NCBI RefSeq assembly: GCF_900119695.1
Contig: NZ_LT632547.1
Coordinates: 620,001 to 684,000, forward strand
Length of the DNA stretch: 64,000 bases
Source: Actinomyces urinae
GTDB taxonomy: Bacteria; Actinomycetota; Actinomycetes; Actinomycetales; Actinomycetaceae
Direction of reading: 5' to 3'
Positions 1 through 9,439 of this stretch are shown piece after piece. A program made the translations under genes and the position numbers. The notes below the pieces were generated by a model. The model did not search any database. It was not told the DNA's origin and saw nothing but the letters and a program-made list of their open reading frames with translations. How positions within the stretch are numbered: the first letter of the stretch is position 1; each line of letters starts with the position of its first letter.

Positions 1-530
1 TCAACGCTTTGGGCGCGATTTACCAGCGTTGTATCCGGCTCTGAAATCGAAAGAATAATAGCCGAGGACGCAATCATTCTCGGCTCCGTTTGGCTACTGA
101 GCGGCGTATCCGGCGAATCTACGGCCCACACCTCAACCGTGGAGCCGGTGGACACGGATGAAGGAATGCGCGTAGCCACGTTTATTACAACCTGTCTGCG
201 ATCGAGCGAAGCCGCGCTTGCTACCGCATCACGAGGAAGCAACTCGCCTGCACTGAGGGTACGGGTTGCCACAGCGCCCTCGGGCAGCGCTCCGGCCTCC
301 AAATACGCCGTTGACCCCGTACGAGCGGACACGATTGAAAGAGCAGAGGCTTGAATGGGCTGGCCTTGCGCAACCGGAGCGTTCAACTGGTAAACGCTCT
401 CGCCTCCGCGAGCCTTTTGCACCAGCCAAGTAGTAGCGAGGATCGACACTACAACCAGGGCAAGTCCAAGAAGAAACCTGGGATCAGTAAACACGTGCGA
501 GCGACGCACTCTGGGTAAAGCTTTAGACAC
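1..530 (-). CDS. SAF-domain (CpaB-like) membrane protein, partial
   Basis: The reading frame is open from a GTG at 530 to the left edge, giving about 176 residues; the C-terminus lies outside the window. After about 18 basic residues there is one membrane segment (around residues 18-36, GLALVVVSILATTWLV), then an extracytoplasmic region that resembles a SAF domain (about 45-105, with ALPEGAVATRTLSAGELL). SAF proteins of the CpaB/RcpC type are linked to pilus assembly. In actinobacteria a SAF protein often sits next to a small excisionase-type HTH gene, a LysM protein and secA, as here. No strong ribosome-binding site precedes the GTG, so the start could be a few codons further in. Family assignment is by pattern recognition; function is not established. 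Confidence 0.7.
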   Translation of the reverse strand, partial: MSKALPRVRRSHVFTDPRFLLGLALVVVSILATTWLVQKARGGESVYQLNAPVAQGQPIQASALSIVSARTGSTAYLEAGALPEGAVATRTLSAGELLPRDAVASAASLDRRQVVINVATRIPSSVSTGSTVEVWAVDSPDTPLSSQTEPRMIASSAIILSISEPDTTLVNRAQSV

Positions 531-559
531 GAGACAATGATGCAGGAATTTTCACCGCT

Positions 560-576
560 TGTGGAAGATATCCACA
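560..576. promoter_or_regulatory. Inverted repeat in divergent intergenic region
   Basis: TGTGGA (560-565), a 5-nt spacer, and TCCACA (571-576) form a perfect 6-bp inverted repeat between the divergent SAF and HTH genes. It could be an operator for a dimeric regulator, possibly the HTH protein encoded just downstream. Part of it resembles a DnaA box, but a single site is not an origin. Confidence 0.25.
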
Positions 577-693
577 GTTTGGTCTCACTATGGAGATTCG
601 CGCTCCAAAATAACCAGTTTTCGCGGTTAATTAGCGGGCCTTTTACACAACTGCATTCGCGGACTGTTCAGAACTGGAACGAAGTGAGACAAT

Positions 694-909
694 ATGGACA
701 TGAGCCAAAGATTCTTAACCATTGCGGATGTTGCCGAAACTCTTAACCTGTCTCAGTCCGCAACCCGCGCGCTACTCTCTTCGGGTGAGCTGCCAGCCAT
801 ACAGGTGGGCGGAAAACGAACTTGGCGAATCGAGGCCTCCGAGCTTGAGCACTACATTGAGCGCCAGTACGCAGCCACTCGCGAACGCATCGAATCGGGC
901 AAGATCTAG
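694..909 (+). CDS. Small excisionase/BldC-type helix-turn-helix protein
   Basis: This 71-residue protein is almost entirely one winged-helix domain of the MerR/excisionase kind: FLTIADVAETLNLSQSATRA is the HTH, and the following VGGKRTWRIEASELEHYIE is the wing plus final helix. That pattern is shared by AlpA/Xis-like and BldC-like DNA-binding proteins. It is divergent from the SAF gene. A second ATG two codons in (700) is an equally possible start. No integrase or phage gene is nearby, so a chromosomal regulator is more likely than an excisionase. The target is unknown. Confidence 0.75.
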   Translation: MDMSQRFLTIADVAETLNLSQSATRALLSSGELPAIQVGGKRTWRIEASELEHYIERQYAATRERIESGKI

Positions 910-943
910 GCTTCCCACAAATCTGCAGCAACCACCAATCTGC

Positions 944-1477
944 TTAGAATCCCGGCAGGAGGCGAATGCTAAACAAGTGAGATAGCGACACCGAAGAGAC
1001 CCCGCCTTCGTGCCCTATATCCACGTGATCCATGTAAACCGAAACAATAAAACCGGTTAGAGAAGTTGCTCCCACCTGCACTGCCACGCGGCGACGCTGC
1101 CGCATAATTTGGCGCAAAATAGCCGATAACCCCAGGCGCTTGTCTATAAGACTGGGCTCTGGCGCCACTCTTGCGAGCCCTTCAACAACCGCTATCGACG
1201 CTGCGGAGACCAACTCTTGCACTGCCCCATCCTCAAGCAACACCCAAGCCGGATTAGAGCGGATTATTCTTCCCTTCGCGCTAACACCAAAGGAAGAAAA
1301 CACCTTTATTTCAAGGCCTTCTGCGGCCCGCAACCTATCTGATATCCCCGCCGAAACCAGTTCGGCCTCGGCAAGCTCCGCCACCTCTTCACGGCTTTGC
1401 AGCGCCTCTTCGCCCGCGAACTCCTGCGCAAGACCGGCAATTATCTTCTCGAAATCCATCTCCTGATTGAAACACAT
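944..1477 (-). CDS. Conserved hypothetical protein
   Basis: A protein of 177 residues (171 if the second ATG, at 1459, is used). It has an acidic helical N-terminus (about 7-45) and then a beta-rich part with VFSSFGVSAKGRIIRSNPAW and GATSLTGFIVSVYMDHVDIG, which resembles a repeated small-barrel fold. It has no signal peptide or membrane segment. The AGGAG directly before the 1459 ATG is too close to be a normal ribosome-binding site, so the start is uncertain. It lies between the small HTH gene and the LysM gene, on the opposite strand to both. I do not recognise a named family; genes of this kind occur near the HTH/LysM/secA block in related actinobacteria. Function unknown. Confidence 0.6.
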   Translation of the reverse strand: MCFNQEMDFEKIIAGLAQEFAGEEALQSREEVAELAEAELVSAGISDRLRAAEGLEIKVFSSFGVSAKGRIIRSNPAWVLLEDGAVQELVSAASIAVVEGLARVAPEPSLIDKRLGLSAILRQIMRQRRRVAVQVGATSLTGFIVSVYMDHVDIGHEGGVSSVSLSHLFSIRLLPGF

Positions 1478-1592
1478 CCAGGATTCAGCATCGGGTTTTC
1501 CACCAATTTTCGAAATGCTATTGACTTACTAACCCCTGGCGTGCAAGCATCAATCATCACGAACTGATATGAACTAACACGAAAGAGGGGAA

Positions 1593-2513
1593 ATGGAGTT
1601 GAATAGGAACTTAAAATCCAGCGCAAGCATTGCGCTGGCCAGTGCCGCTGCGTTCATTGTTACCGCGGCCGTATCACTCTCGATCGCGATCGACAACGCG
1701 AATGCGTTCGACCTTCTTCAAACCGATGCGAATGCAATCTTGCACAGTTCTTTGAATCCAAACGCGTTGGCCCTACCACTGATCACCGCTCTTCTTGGCT
1801 TTGCCATAGCTGTGTTGTCTCTGTGGAGCCTCACTTCCCTGCTACTCACCGAGATCCTTCTCATTCTTGCAAGGCGAGGCACACCCGTTCAGCGCCTACT
1901 CGAACTCGCGGTTAACACCGCGAGCCCTTTAGTCCGATCCGTGTTGAAGAAGCGGGTCGCAACGCTTGCAGTGTCGGCATCTCTCGTGGTGAGCGCTACC
2001 TCAGCGTTTGCACCGGCACCCACAACGGTTCAAGACAATCTGGGATGGCAGGCAGTATCGACACAAGCGACTCGCCCATCCCAAACGAGCGTTCCATCCG
2101 ACCTCACGCTATCTGACCCATCGGCACCCACTGCACCGACCCCGCAAGCTTCATCGCCTACCCAAGGAGCGCAAGAGACCACCAGCGGCAGTGCTAACCT
2201 TCCGGCTTCACATGCACATCTGGCAAATGAATCCTCGAACTCTCAAACCACCGATGCTCTGCCGCAGGTAAATAGAAACAAGAACGCGGCCGCCGGAGAA
2301 TCTGAGCCGACCATTGCCTCGGATGAAAAATACGTTGTGCGCAATGGGGACAGTCTGTGGACCATAGCCGCCCGCCATCTCCAAAGCAGCGATCCCACCA
2401 AGATTTCTGCCGAATGGCACAGAATCTACAACCTAAACAAATCCGTTATTGGCATCAACCCCGACCTCATCTATCCGGGAACAACTCTGACCTTGCCTGA
2501 GGAGGACCTCTAA
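1593..2513 (+). CDS. LysM-domain membrane-anchored protein
   Basis: This 306-residue protein starts with an ATG behind a clear AGAGGGG ribosome-binding site. It has hydrophobic segments at about 12-33, 58-92 and 122-142, then a long Ser/Thr/Pro/Ala-rich linker (about 145-245), and a C-terminal LysM module (about 247-302) containing YVVRNGDSLWTIAARHL, NLNKSVIGINPDLIYPGTTL. LysM domains bind N-acetylglucosamine-containing glycans, so the C-terminus probably contacts peptidoglycan outside the membrane. Its stop codon overlaps the start of the next gene (TAATG), which indicates translational coupling with the Rv3235-like gene. Role in envelope biology is inferred from the domain only. Confidence 0.8.
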   Translation: MELNRNLKSSASIALASAAAFIVTAAVSLSIAIDNANAFDLLQTDANAILHSSLNPNALALPLITALLGFAIAVLSLWSLTSLLLTEILLILARRGTPVQRLLELAVNTASPLVRSVLKKRVATLAVSASLVVSATSAFAPAPTTVQDNLGWQAVSTQATRPSQTSVPSDLTLSDPSAPTAPTPQASSPTQGAQETTSGSANLPASHAHLANESSNSQTTDALPQVNRNKNAAAGESEPTIASDEKYVVRNGDSLWTIAARHLQSSDPTKISAEWHRIYNLNKSVIGINPDLIYPGTTLTLPEEDL

Positions 2514-3091
2514 TGTCTACAGCACTTGCAGCCCTCGAACCCGTTTACGAACCCGTCGAGCTACGCACCGTCGAGGGCGGCAAAAGCCCTGCAAGACGGC
2601 CCTCTGACATCAAGATCAAGCGCGCGCCCAACCCGGTACGAGCCCTCAACGGCATCTTGCCCAAGCCCACACCTGCGGGGCGTCATTGGGCAATGATTGA
2701 CGCGTCCTGGGATTACTCAAAACCTGAGGCTGAAATTGACACCATTGGGAGAGCAGACCAGCTTCCTGACGCCCGCAACTGGAGCCGCGCCCTGGCGCTC
2801 GCGATCGTTGAGACACTCAGCGGACAAAAGTATCCCAGCGCACTAGAACGCTTCGTCACCCCAGACCTTTACGACGCAATCGAACGAAAGGTCGCTCTCG
2901 CCACCAGACTGGATGGGCCGGCGGGGCGCTCCGCTAGAACAAAAGCCCTGTCTTCCAGAGTATGTGTGGTCAATGAATCCATTGCGGAGACCACACACGT
3001 TGTCGTTAAGGGCGAAACTACCCGAGCCGTTGCCATTCGCCTTGAAGCTCGCAGAAGACAATGGGTGGCCACCGCCCTCGAAATCCTGTAA
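2513..3091 (+). CDS. Rv3235-like (DUF6459-type) protein
   Basis: A soluble 192-residue protein with a disordered, basic and proline-rich N-terminal half (to about residue 75) and a compact C-terminal domain (about 88-192) with ARNWSRALALAIVETLSGQK, then PDLYDAIERKVALATRL and a final VAIRLEARRRQWVATALEIL strand pair. This layout and its position just before secA match the Rv3235 family of actinobacteria. The ATG overlaps the LysM gene's stop codon by one base. Function is unknown; the conserved linkage to secA and a LysM protein suggests an envelope-related job, which is inference. Confidence 0.7.
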   Translation: MSTALAALEPVYEPVELRTVEGGKSPARRPSDIKIKRAPNPVRALNGILPKPTPAGRHWAMIDASWDYSKPEAEIDTIGRADQLPDARNWSRALALAIVETLSGQKYPSALERFVTPDLYDAIERKVALATRLDGPAGRSARTKALSSRVCVVNESIAETTHVVVKGETTRAVAIRLEARRRQWVATALEIL

Positions 3092-3098
3092 AGATAGC

Positions 3099-3124
3099 CC
3101 GCCACCTGCAAATGCAAATGGCGG
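3099..3124. terminator. Possible hairpin between convergent genes
   Basis: CCGCCA (3099-3104) pairs with TGGCGG (3119-3124) in the 50-bp gap between two converging genes. The stem is short and no clean T-run follows on either strand, so this is a weak candidate. Confidence 0.35.
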
Positions 3125-3141
3125 ACAATCCTAATACGCTC

Positions 3142-5973
3142 TTAGCGGCGCTTGCGCTTTTGCGCCCTGCGCTGCGCGCGATTCATCGCAGGAGCCGCTC
3201 CACCCTCTGACGGAGCGGAAGCCTGCCTGCGGCCGCTCGGACGGAAAGCGGAACCCTCATCTGGGATTCCATCCGAATCCCCTGACCCAGCAGGGCCAGA
3301 CATTTGCATCTTTCCAAAGTGAGAACGGCCCACATCGCCCATCACATTGTCACTCTTAGGCTGATTCAAAGCCTTTGCCTGACGAGCAACCGCAGACGCC
3401 TTCGCCGCGTCAAGCTTCTCCTCCTGCTGCTGCAGTGCAAGCTCAAACTGGCCAGCAAACGAGAACGCGAGTTTCACAGCCTCCTCACGAATGCGCTCCA
3501 TCATCGCCTGGAACATCTGCGCGCCCTCAGACCCGTACTCAACCAGAGGATCACGCTGTCCCATCGCGCGAAGGCCGATACCCTCCTTCAAGTAATCCAT
3601 CTCGTACAGGTGCTCACGCCACAACTTATCAACCGAAGCCAGCACAACGCGGCGCTCCAACGCCCGCATCGGCTCCTCTCCAAGCTGCGACTTAGCTAAC
3701 GGATTTGCGCCTACCTTCTCAGAAATCTTGTCGTACTCATTGTGGATATCCGACACGTACTCAAACGCAAAATCTTCAGCCGAAGCGCCCGAGCCCTCAC
3801 CTACTGCATCCACGATCTCTTGCGGACGAATCGACACGGGATAATACTCGCGCAACGTCGAGAACAAACCATCGAGATCCCAATCATGCTCATCGTCTGA
3901 CGGAATGTACTGGGACACCACCTGGCGCACAAGTTCTTCCATGAAGAACTTCATCTGCGGGTTCATGTCTTCACCCTCAAGGACACGGCGACGCTCACCG
4001 TACACAGACTCGCGCTGGCCGGTCATCACATCGTCATACTTGAGGACGTTCTTTCGAATCTCGAAGTTACGAGCCTCAACCTGCGCCTGCGCCGAAGCAA
4101 TGGACTTTGAGACCATCTTCGACTCGATCGGCAGATCCTCAGGATAGTTACCGGAAGCCATGATGCGCTGGGCAAGCCCCGCATTAAACAAGCGCATCAA
4201 GTCATCTTCCATCGACAGGTAGAAGCGGGACTCACCCGGATCGCCCTGACGGCCAGAACGACCCCGCAACTGGTTATCAATACGGCGCGACTCGTGCCTT
4301 TCCGTACCCAGCACATACAGGCCACCAAGCTCCACAACCTCATCGTGCTCCGCAGCGACGGCCTCCTTCGCGGATTCCATCACCTTCGGCCACATCTCGT
4401 TGTACTTGTCCGCATCCTCCTGCGGATCCAAGCCCTCCGACGCCATGTGAGCAAGTGCAATATGCTCAGCGTTACCACCAAGCATGATGTCCGTACCACG
4501 GCCAGCCATGTTCGTAGCCACCGTAACAGCACCCTTACGACCCGCCATGGCCACAACTGCGGCCTCACGCGCGTGCTGCTTGGCGTTCAAAACCTCGTGC
4601 GGAATGCGACGCTCCTTGAGCATGCGCGAAACCAGCTCTGACTTCTCCACCGAAGTCGTACCAACCAGGACGGGCTGGCCCTTCTTGTGGCGCTCCTCGA
4701 TATCCTCCACCACAGCCTTCATCTTGCCCGCAAAAGTGGGGTAAATCAGGTCCGACTGATCCTTACGAATCATCGGCCGGTTGGTTGGGATAGGCACAAC
4801 ACCAATACCGTAGGTAGAAACAAACTCCGCAGCCTCAGTCTCTGCCGTACCGGTCATGCCAGCACGCGAACCCTCCGGGTACAGGCGGAAGTAGTTCTGT
4901 AGCGTGATCGTAGCGAGGGTCTGGTTCTCCGCCTTTATCTCCACGCCCTCTTTAGCTTCAATCGCCTGATGCATACCCTCGTTATAACGACGACCTGGCA
5001 ACACGCGACCGGTGTGCTCATCAACGATCAGCACTTCACCGTCCTGCACGATGTAATCCTTATCGCGCTTAAACAGTTCCTTGGCCTTAATCGCATTATT
5101 CAAGTAGCCGATCAGAGGGGTGTGCGCGGCGTCGTACAGGTTGTCAATACCTAGCTGATCCTCAACCTTGTCGATGCCCGGCTCAAGAATGCCGATAGTG
5201 CGCTTCTTCTCATCAACCTCGTAATCAACCTCAGGTTCGAGCTGGCGCACCAAACGCGCAAACGTCATATACCAATCATCCGCATTGCCCTGCGCCGGCC
5301 CCGAGATAATTAGCGGCGTACGCGCCTCGTCAATCAAAATCGAGTCAACCTCATCGACGATCACGTAGTTATGACCGCGCTGCACCATGTCTTCAGGCAC
5401 CTGCGCCATGTTGTCACGCAAGTAGTCAAAACCGAACTCATTGTTGGTGCCATAAGTGATGTCGCAGTTGTACTGCTTGCGGCGTTCATCGGGCGTCTGC
5501 CCCACCAAAATACACCCGCAGGAAAGACCCAAGAAGCGGTAAACGCGGCCCATCAGCTCCGACTGGTAGGAAGCCAAGTAGTCGTTCACCGTAACCACGT
5601 GCACGCCCTTGCCATCCAGCGCGCGCAGATAAGCCGGTAGCGTTGCAACCAGCGTCTTGCCTTCACCGGTCTTCATCTCCGCGATGTTGCCCCTATGCAA
5701 CGCCGCGCCGCCGATCAGTTGCACATGGAAGGGGCGCAACCCCAGCACGCGATCTGCGGCTTCGCGAACCGTTGCGAAAGCCTCAACCAACAAGTCATCA
5801 AGCGTCTCGCCCTCTTCTAGGCGTTGCTTGAACTCATCCGTCTTCGCCTTGAGCTCCTCATCAGTGAGGTCCCGAAAATCGTCCTCCAGGGCATCAACCT
5901 GATCCGCAATCGCTTCAAGTTTGCGAAGGGCGCGGCCCTCACCCATCCTCAAGATCTTGTCAATAATAGACAC
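3142..5973 (-). CDS. secA: Preprotein translocase ATPase SecA (SecA1)
   Basis: SecA is the motor of the Sec pathway and drives unfolded preproteins through SecYEG. I start it at GTG 5973, giving 943 residues, because GGAG lies 4 bases upstream and the product begins with the family-typical [18 protein letters not shown]; the frame is open 33 codons further but without a good start. The Walker A motif MKTGEGKT is at about 100-107, [16 protein letters not shown] is the DEAD-box region, and [10 protein letters not shown] and [15 protein letters not shown] are the second nucleotide-binding-domain motifs. The C-terminus ends in a basic tail ([11 protein letters not shown]) and lacks the zinc-binding Cys motif. 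A TACAAT -10-like hexamer at 6010-6015 could serve its own promoter. The gene follows hpf after a terminator. Confidence 0.97.
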   Translation of the reverse strand: MSIIDKILRMGEGRALRKLEAIADQVDALEDDFRDLTDEELKAKTDEFKQRLEEGETLDDLLVEAFATVREAADRVLGLRPFHVQLIGGAALHRGNIAEMKTGEGKTLVATLPAYLRALDGKGVHVVTVNDYLASYQSELMGRVYRFLGLSCGCILVGQTPDERRKQYNCDITYGTNNEFGFDYLRDNMAQVPEDMVQRGHNYVIVDEVDSILIDEARTPLIISGPAQGNADDWYMTFARLVRQLEPEVDYEVDEKKRTIGILEPGIDKVEDQLGIDNLYDAAHTPLIGYLNNAIKAKELFKRDKDYIVQDGEVLIVDEHTGRVLPGRRYNEGMHQAIEAKEGVEIKAENQTLATITLQNYFRLYPEGSRAGMTGTAETEAAEFVSTYGIGVVPIPTNRPMIRKDQSDLIYPTFAGKMKAVVEDIEERHKKGQPVLVGTTSVEKSELVSRMLKERRIPHEVLNAKQHAREAAVVAMAGRKGAVTVATNMAGRGTDIMLGGNAEHIALAHMASEGLDPQEDADKYNEMWPKVMESAKEAVAAEHDEVVELGGLYVLGTERHESRRIDNQLRGRSGRQGDPGESRFYLSMEDDLMRLFNAGLAQRIMASGNYPEDLPIESKMVSKSIASAQAQVEARNFEIRKNVLKYDDVMTGQRESVYGERRRVLEGEDMNPQMKFFMEELVRQVVSQYIPSDDEHDWDLDGLFSTLREYYPVSIRPQEIVDAVGEGSGASAEDFAFEYVSDIHNEYDKISEKVGANPLAKSQLGEEPMRALERRVVLASVDKLWREHLYEMDYLKEGIGLRAMGQRDPLVEYGSEGAQMFQAMMERIREEAVKLAFSFAGQFELALQQQEEKLDAAKASAVARQAKALNQPKSDNVMGDVGRSHFGKMQMSGPAGSGDSDGIPDEGSAFRPSGRRQASAPSEGGAAPAMNRAQRRAQKRKRR

Positions 5974-6126
5974 GGCGCTCCAAAAGTTGTCCTTACACAG
6001 TTGGTTCCCATTGTAGACCGACAGCCGCGCGGCCGCCGCACCCGACCGGCTCGAAAATGATCGCAACGCCAACAGTCCTGCGTCTAAAACCCCGAGCTCA
6101 CCCTAACTCATCGCGAACCCGCGCAA

Positions 6127-6157
6127 TAAAGGGGCGAGGACTGCTCGCCCTCGCCCC
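6127..6157 (-). terminator. Rho-independent terminator of hpf
   Basis: On the minus strand GGGGCGAGG and CCTCGCCCC (6149-6157 and 6131-6139) form a perfect 9-bp GC stem with a 9-nt loop, followed by TTTATT. It lies between the hpf stop and secA, so secA is probably transcribed mainly from its own promoter. Confidence 0.8.
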
Positions 6158-6171
6158 TGGCCGGTAGAAAC

Positions 6172-6828
6172 CTATTCGGCTTCAACCTTTGTATTCAAAC
6201 GGATCACACCGTACGTCCAACCCTCGCGATGGTAAACAACGCACGGCTGCATCGTCTCTTCATCGATGAACAAGAACCACGGGTGGCCCACCAACTCCAT
6301 CTGGTACAGAGCCTGATCAACCGTCATTGGTTCAGCCTCATGCAACTTCTGGCGAACAATTACCGGCGAGTCCCCAAGCTGTTCCTCCCTTGGCTCACCG
6401 ATCTTCAGATCCTCAGCCGAGCGCAACGTATCGCGATGCGCCTCCTCCTTCAGATCCGGTTCGGCCTCCGGCTCTTCATAAATTCCGCCTAGCTCCGGTG
6501 CAATCGGAGCGTTGTAACGCCTGCGATGATCCTTCGCGCGATCACGTGCGCGACGCAGACGCTCAAACAGTTTTGCGGTTGCAATGTCGACCGCCGCATA
6601 TCGATCCGAGCTGGATGCCTCCGCACGGATGATTGGGCCCTTGCCAAAGACTGTAAGTTCAATCCGCTCCGCGGTCTCAGCTCGACGCGGGTTTGGCTCG
6701 TGAGTGAGCTCAACGTCAATACGCTGTGCGCGCGGGTAGAACAGTGTCACCTTTGACACTTTCTCTTCTACGTACTCGCGGAAATTCGGGTGGATTTCGG
6801 CATTGCGTCCAACAACTGTGATGTCCAT
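6172..6828 (-). CDS. hpf: Ribosome hibernation promoting factor, long form
   Basis: This 218-residue protein has the S30AE/YfiA domain at the N-terminus (about 1-100, beginning MDITVVGRNAEIHPNFREYV) and the long-form C-terminal dimerisation domain (about 160-215, with MTVDQALYQMELVGHPWFLF and TYGVIRL). The N-domain binds the decoding region of the 30S subunit and the C-domain joins two ribosomes into inactive 100S dimers in stationary phase or stress. I start it at ATG 6828, behind GGAGG with 4-nt spacing, because the residues before it do not belong to the family. Monocistronic, judged from the terminator downstream. Confidence 0.95.
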   Translation of the reverse strand: MDITVVGRNAEIHPNFREYVEEKVSKVTLFYPRAQRIDVELTHEPNPRRAETAERIELTVFGKGPIIRAEASSSDRYAAVDIATAKLFERLRRARDRAKDHRRRYNAPIAPELGGIYEEPEAEPDLKEEAHRDTLRSAEDLKIGEPREEQLGDSPVIVRQKLHEAEPMTVDQALYQMELVGHPWFLFIDEETMQPCVVYHREGWTYGVIRLNTKVEAE

Positions 6829-6990
6829 GGTTCCTCCAGGAATACGAGGGAAAAATCCCAACTGATTCGCCAGACACACATCGCGCCTGGCCGTGCGTTT
6901 AGTTACCACCCCCTACCAGACGTTTTGCGGCGAAAACCTTGCAAAGGCTTTGCCTGATTATTTAAGTTTACCCGAATTGGGTGACGGGCG

Positions 6991-7677
6991 TCACTTTAGC
7001 GGACGGCAATTGTGAACATCCGCGAGTGCGGCTCCCACAAAGCATTGCCCTCCCGCGTATTCCACAGCCTTTCGGCAAGCTATCATCGTAGCTCCCGTTG
7101 TAACCACGTCATCCACGAGGATGCACTGCGCCCCGCGCAACTCCACCAACGCGCTAACCGAGTTACTATGGGCGCGGCGCTGGGCGCCCGACTTCCCGGC
7201 CTGAGTCGAACCCCAAGCCTTGGCCAGCACCGGAGCAACCATTACGTCAACCCCTTCGCGATCAAGCTGAGCTGCAAACCCGCGAGCGATGTGCGGCGTA
7301 ACCATAAGACCGCGCCACGCCCTCGTCCACTGAGATGGAACGGGAACAATGAGTAAGGGACTACCCGCAAGAGGAACATCCACCACCGCGCGATGCGTCA
7401 TCCACCCCTGCGCTAGCGAAACACCTGCCTGCGCCAACCACTCTTGCAACCTGTTTGCCCGGTCATGTTTTGCCGCGAGGATGATTCTGCGTAGCTTTCC
7501 TTCATACTCACCAAGGCTGATGAGGCGCATCGGCATTTCACCCTCCACCAGGCCGGCTCTAGCGGGGCGTTTCGCTATCGCAGCGCACCCAGAACACAGC
7601 GCCGTATCCCACGCGCCGCATCCAACGCAAGAAGCCGGAGCGATGATATTCACTAACTCGCTAAACAAAGCCACCAC
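6991..7677 (-). CDS. ComF-family phosphoribosyltransferase-like protein
   Basis: A 228-residue protein with an N-terminal zinc-ribbon-like Cys set (C17, C20, C28, C31) and a type I phosphoribosyltransferase fold in the C-terminal half, shown by the PRPP loop CILVDDVVTTGATM near residue 190. ComF proteins contribute to DNA uptake in naturally competent bacteria; in actinobacteria the gene is widespread after lpqB and its biochemical role is not settled. The start is a GTG (7677) with no obvious ribosome-binding site, with a second GTG following at once. It lies 121 bp downstream of lpqB on the same strand. Confidence 0.88.
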   Translation of the reverse strand: MVALFSELVNIIAPASCVGCGAWDTALCSGCAAIAKRPARAGLVEGEMPMRLISLGEYEGKLRRIILAAKHDRANRLQEWLAQAGVSLAQGWMTHRAVVDVPLAGSPLLIVPVPSQWTRAWRGLMVTPHIARGFAAQLDREGVDVMVAPVLAKAWGSTQAGKSGAQRRAHSNSVSALVELRGAQCILVDDVVTTGATMIACRKAVEYAGGQCFVGAALADVHNCRPLK

Positions 7678-7798
7678 GAGGCAACCATACGTAGGTACGG
7701 AAGTAGCGATAGCCCACGCCGGCGAAGGTGTGCAAACACCGGTCCCTAGCTCCCCTGGGGAACCCTGTCACCTTACACCCTAATGAATGGGCAACGAA

Positions 7799-9439
7799 CT
7801 AGTGTGGGTAAGACTCCTCTAGGAGATCCGTTGTAGAGCTACGCCAAGACACGCCAAAACGCGAGTAAATCACCTCATCTTTGGTATCCAAAAGCACTGC
7901 CTGTGGAGTGGCTCCTCCTGAAATACTAATCGCGTCCGCCGGCGCTTCGAGCGTTTCAGGCACCGAACCAAGGCTCGAAATAGTGACCTTGCCAGCCCTG
8001 TCGTAGCGCTGCAAAATCAGTGCTGACGTGTTTCCAGCCCACGATACGTCCAGCACCTCACCCGCATCGAGTTCCACACGCCGCGGCACGTCAATACCCG
8101 CAGGTTTGCCCTGCGTATTGCGTTTAACCGCCGCCATCCACACGCTGGAAGCCCCATCCCCATTGCGGTGCAACAATGCACGCGCACCATCTGGAGAAAT
8201 AGCAATGCTCTGCAGCGAGCGATCATCCTGCCATGGAGATGCGATCCTAACTGAATCATCCCCCGTAGGGTTCGTAGCAACGACCTCGTTGCCCAGCACC
8301 GTCCAAATCCAATCCAGTCGATCAATCGACGGGCGAGAAATCCCCTCACCCTCTAAAATCTGCACCGGTTTAGCACCCACGCGGACGGAGAAGAGCTTAT
8401 CGTCATTGATGAAAGCCAGCGGACTGGAATCAACGGGACCAACCGAAGCGGCATGGGCTCCCGGCTGTTCGCTAGCAGGAACCACCACAGAGGTGAGCGA
8501 CCTGTCGCGCAGAACCAAACCTGACTTGTTAAAACCAACGCGCTTATCCATTGCCCACGTGGGGCCGGCCGGAATAGCAACATCCTCCAAGCTCATACCG
8601 TTGTTCTGCACGAGTATCTCAGTCACGCCCGGCACCTGCGCCAGCGTTGAAGTTACCTGCCACTTCAAAGCCTCCTGCTGCTCTGGGCTAACCAGGTACT
8701 CTCCCTCCAGTTGCACGTCCGCAACGCCAGCCGTGACCACAACCTGTTGAAGCGGGAGGCGCGCCCCCGCGGGGATCGCCGAAACTACAGCCGAAGCAAT
8801 GTCACTAGAAGGCCCCTCAATGAGGGCCTGCATCAGGTGAGACTCTAGACGACGCACCGGATACCAACGCCTATCCGGTACCAATGCGCTGTAGTCGGGC
8901 GCAAGAAAATACACCGAAGCCTGCGTGTACACCGCATGAAAAGAGGACTGAGATAGAACCACTCCGTCTGGAAGCTCGTCAATTCGCCACTCGCCCTGCG
9001 AATTAGCTGTGAGCTTATACTTCAACGACGTCTTGGATGAGCCCGCCTGTTCCTCATAACTGCCGTCAGGAGTCACCACGGCGTCAACTCCTACCGACAC
9101 CGAGACCGTATTTGCATCCCCACTCACGAACGGTGTTTGGTCATCCGAATAGATCTGCACCTGCGATTCCGGACGCCATGCGGCCTTCGCGCGATCAGTC
9201 AAATACGAGCGCGCCACCTGAAAATCGTCCGACAAACCCGCCGCAGAAGCGCGCAAAAAATCACGTACCAAAACATCGGGAGTAGAGCCAGCCACTGGGC
9301 CGTAACCCTTCAAAACCAGCGATTCCGCATCAGGAATATCCCGCTCAAAACTTGTAACCGGCCCCGAGGAAGGTAGCGACGAACAACCTGCAAGCACCAG
9401 CGTGCAAGCCATGACCATAGTCAAAATCTTGCGTCTCAT
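7799..9439 (-). CDS. lpqB: Lipoprotein LpqB, partner of MtrAB
   Basis: The product (546 residues) begins with a lipoprotein signal peptide ending in the lipobox LAGC (Cys at about residue 19), so it is anchored on the outer face of the membrane. The N-terminal part (about 45-280) matches the GerMN-like region of LpqB and the rest the beta-propeller-like LpqB domain (about 300-540). LpqB is known in mycobacteria to bind the extracellular part of MtrB and modulate MtrA phosphorylation. I start at ATG 9439: it has the ribosome-binding site GGAGGAGC and its ATG overlaps the mtrB stop (ATGA), which indicates translational coupling. Confidence 0.95.
   Translation of the reverse strand: MRRKILTMVMACTLVLAGCSSLPSSGPVTSFERDIPDAESLVLKGYGPVAGSTPDVLVRDFLRASAAGLSDDFQVARSYLTDRAKAAWRPESQVQIYSDDQTPFVSGDANTVSVSVGVDAVVTPDGSYEEQAGSSKTSLKYKLTANSQGEWRIDELPDGVVLSQSSFHAVYTQASVYFLAPDYSALVPDRRWYPVRRLESHLMQALIEGPSSDIASAVVSAIPAGARLPLQQVVVTAGVADVQLEGEYLVSPEQQEALKWQVTSTLAQVPGVTEILVQNNGMSLEDVAIPAGPTWAMDKRVGFNKSGLVLRDRSLTSVVVPASEQPGAHAASVGPVDSSPLAFINDDKLFSVRVGAKPVQILEGEGISRPSIDRLDWIWTVLGNEVVATNPTGDDSVRIASPWQDDRSLQSIAISPDGARALLHRNGDGASSVWMAAVKRNTQGKPAGIDVPRRVELDAGEVLDVSWAGNTSALILQRYDRAGKVTISSLGSVPETLEAPADAISISGGATPQAVLLDTKDEVIYSRFGVSWRSSTTDLLEESYPH

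Noticed and set aside
560-576. DnaA-box-like TATCCACA suggesting a replication origin
   Set aside because: Single imperfect site, no cluster of boxes, and no dnaA/dnaN nearby.
8028-8750. 240-codon open frame on the plus strand
   Set aside because: It lies wholly antisense to lpqB, has Ser/Thr-rich shadow composition and no ribosome-binding site.
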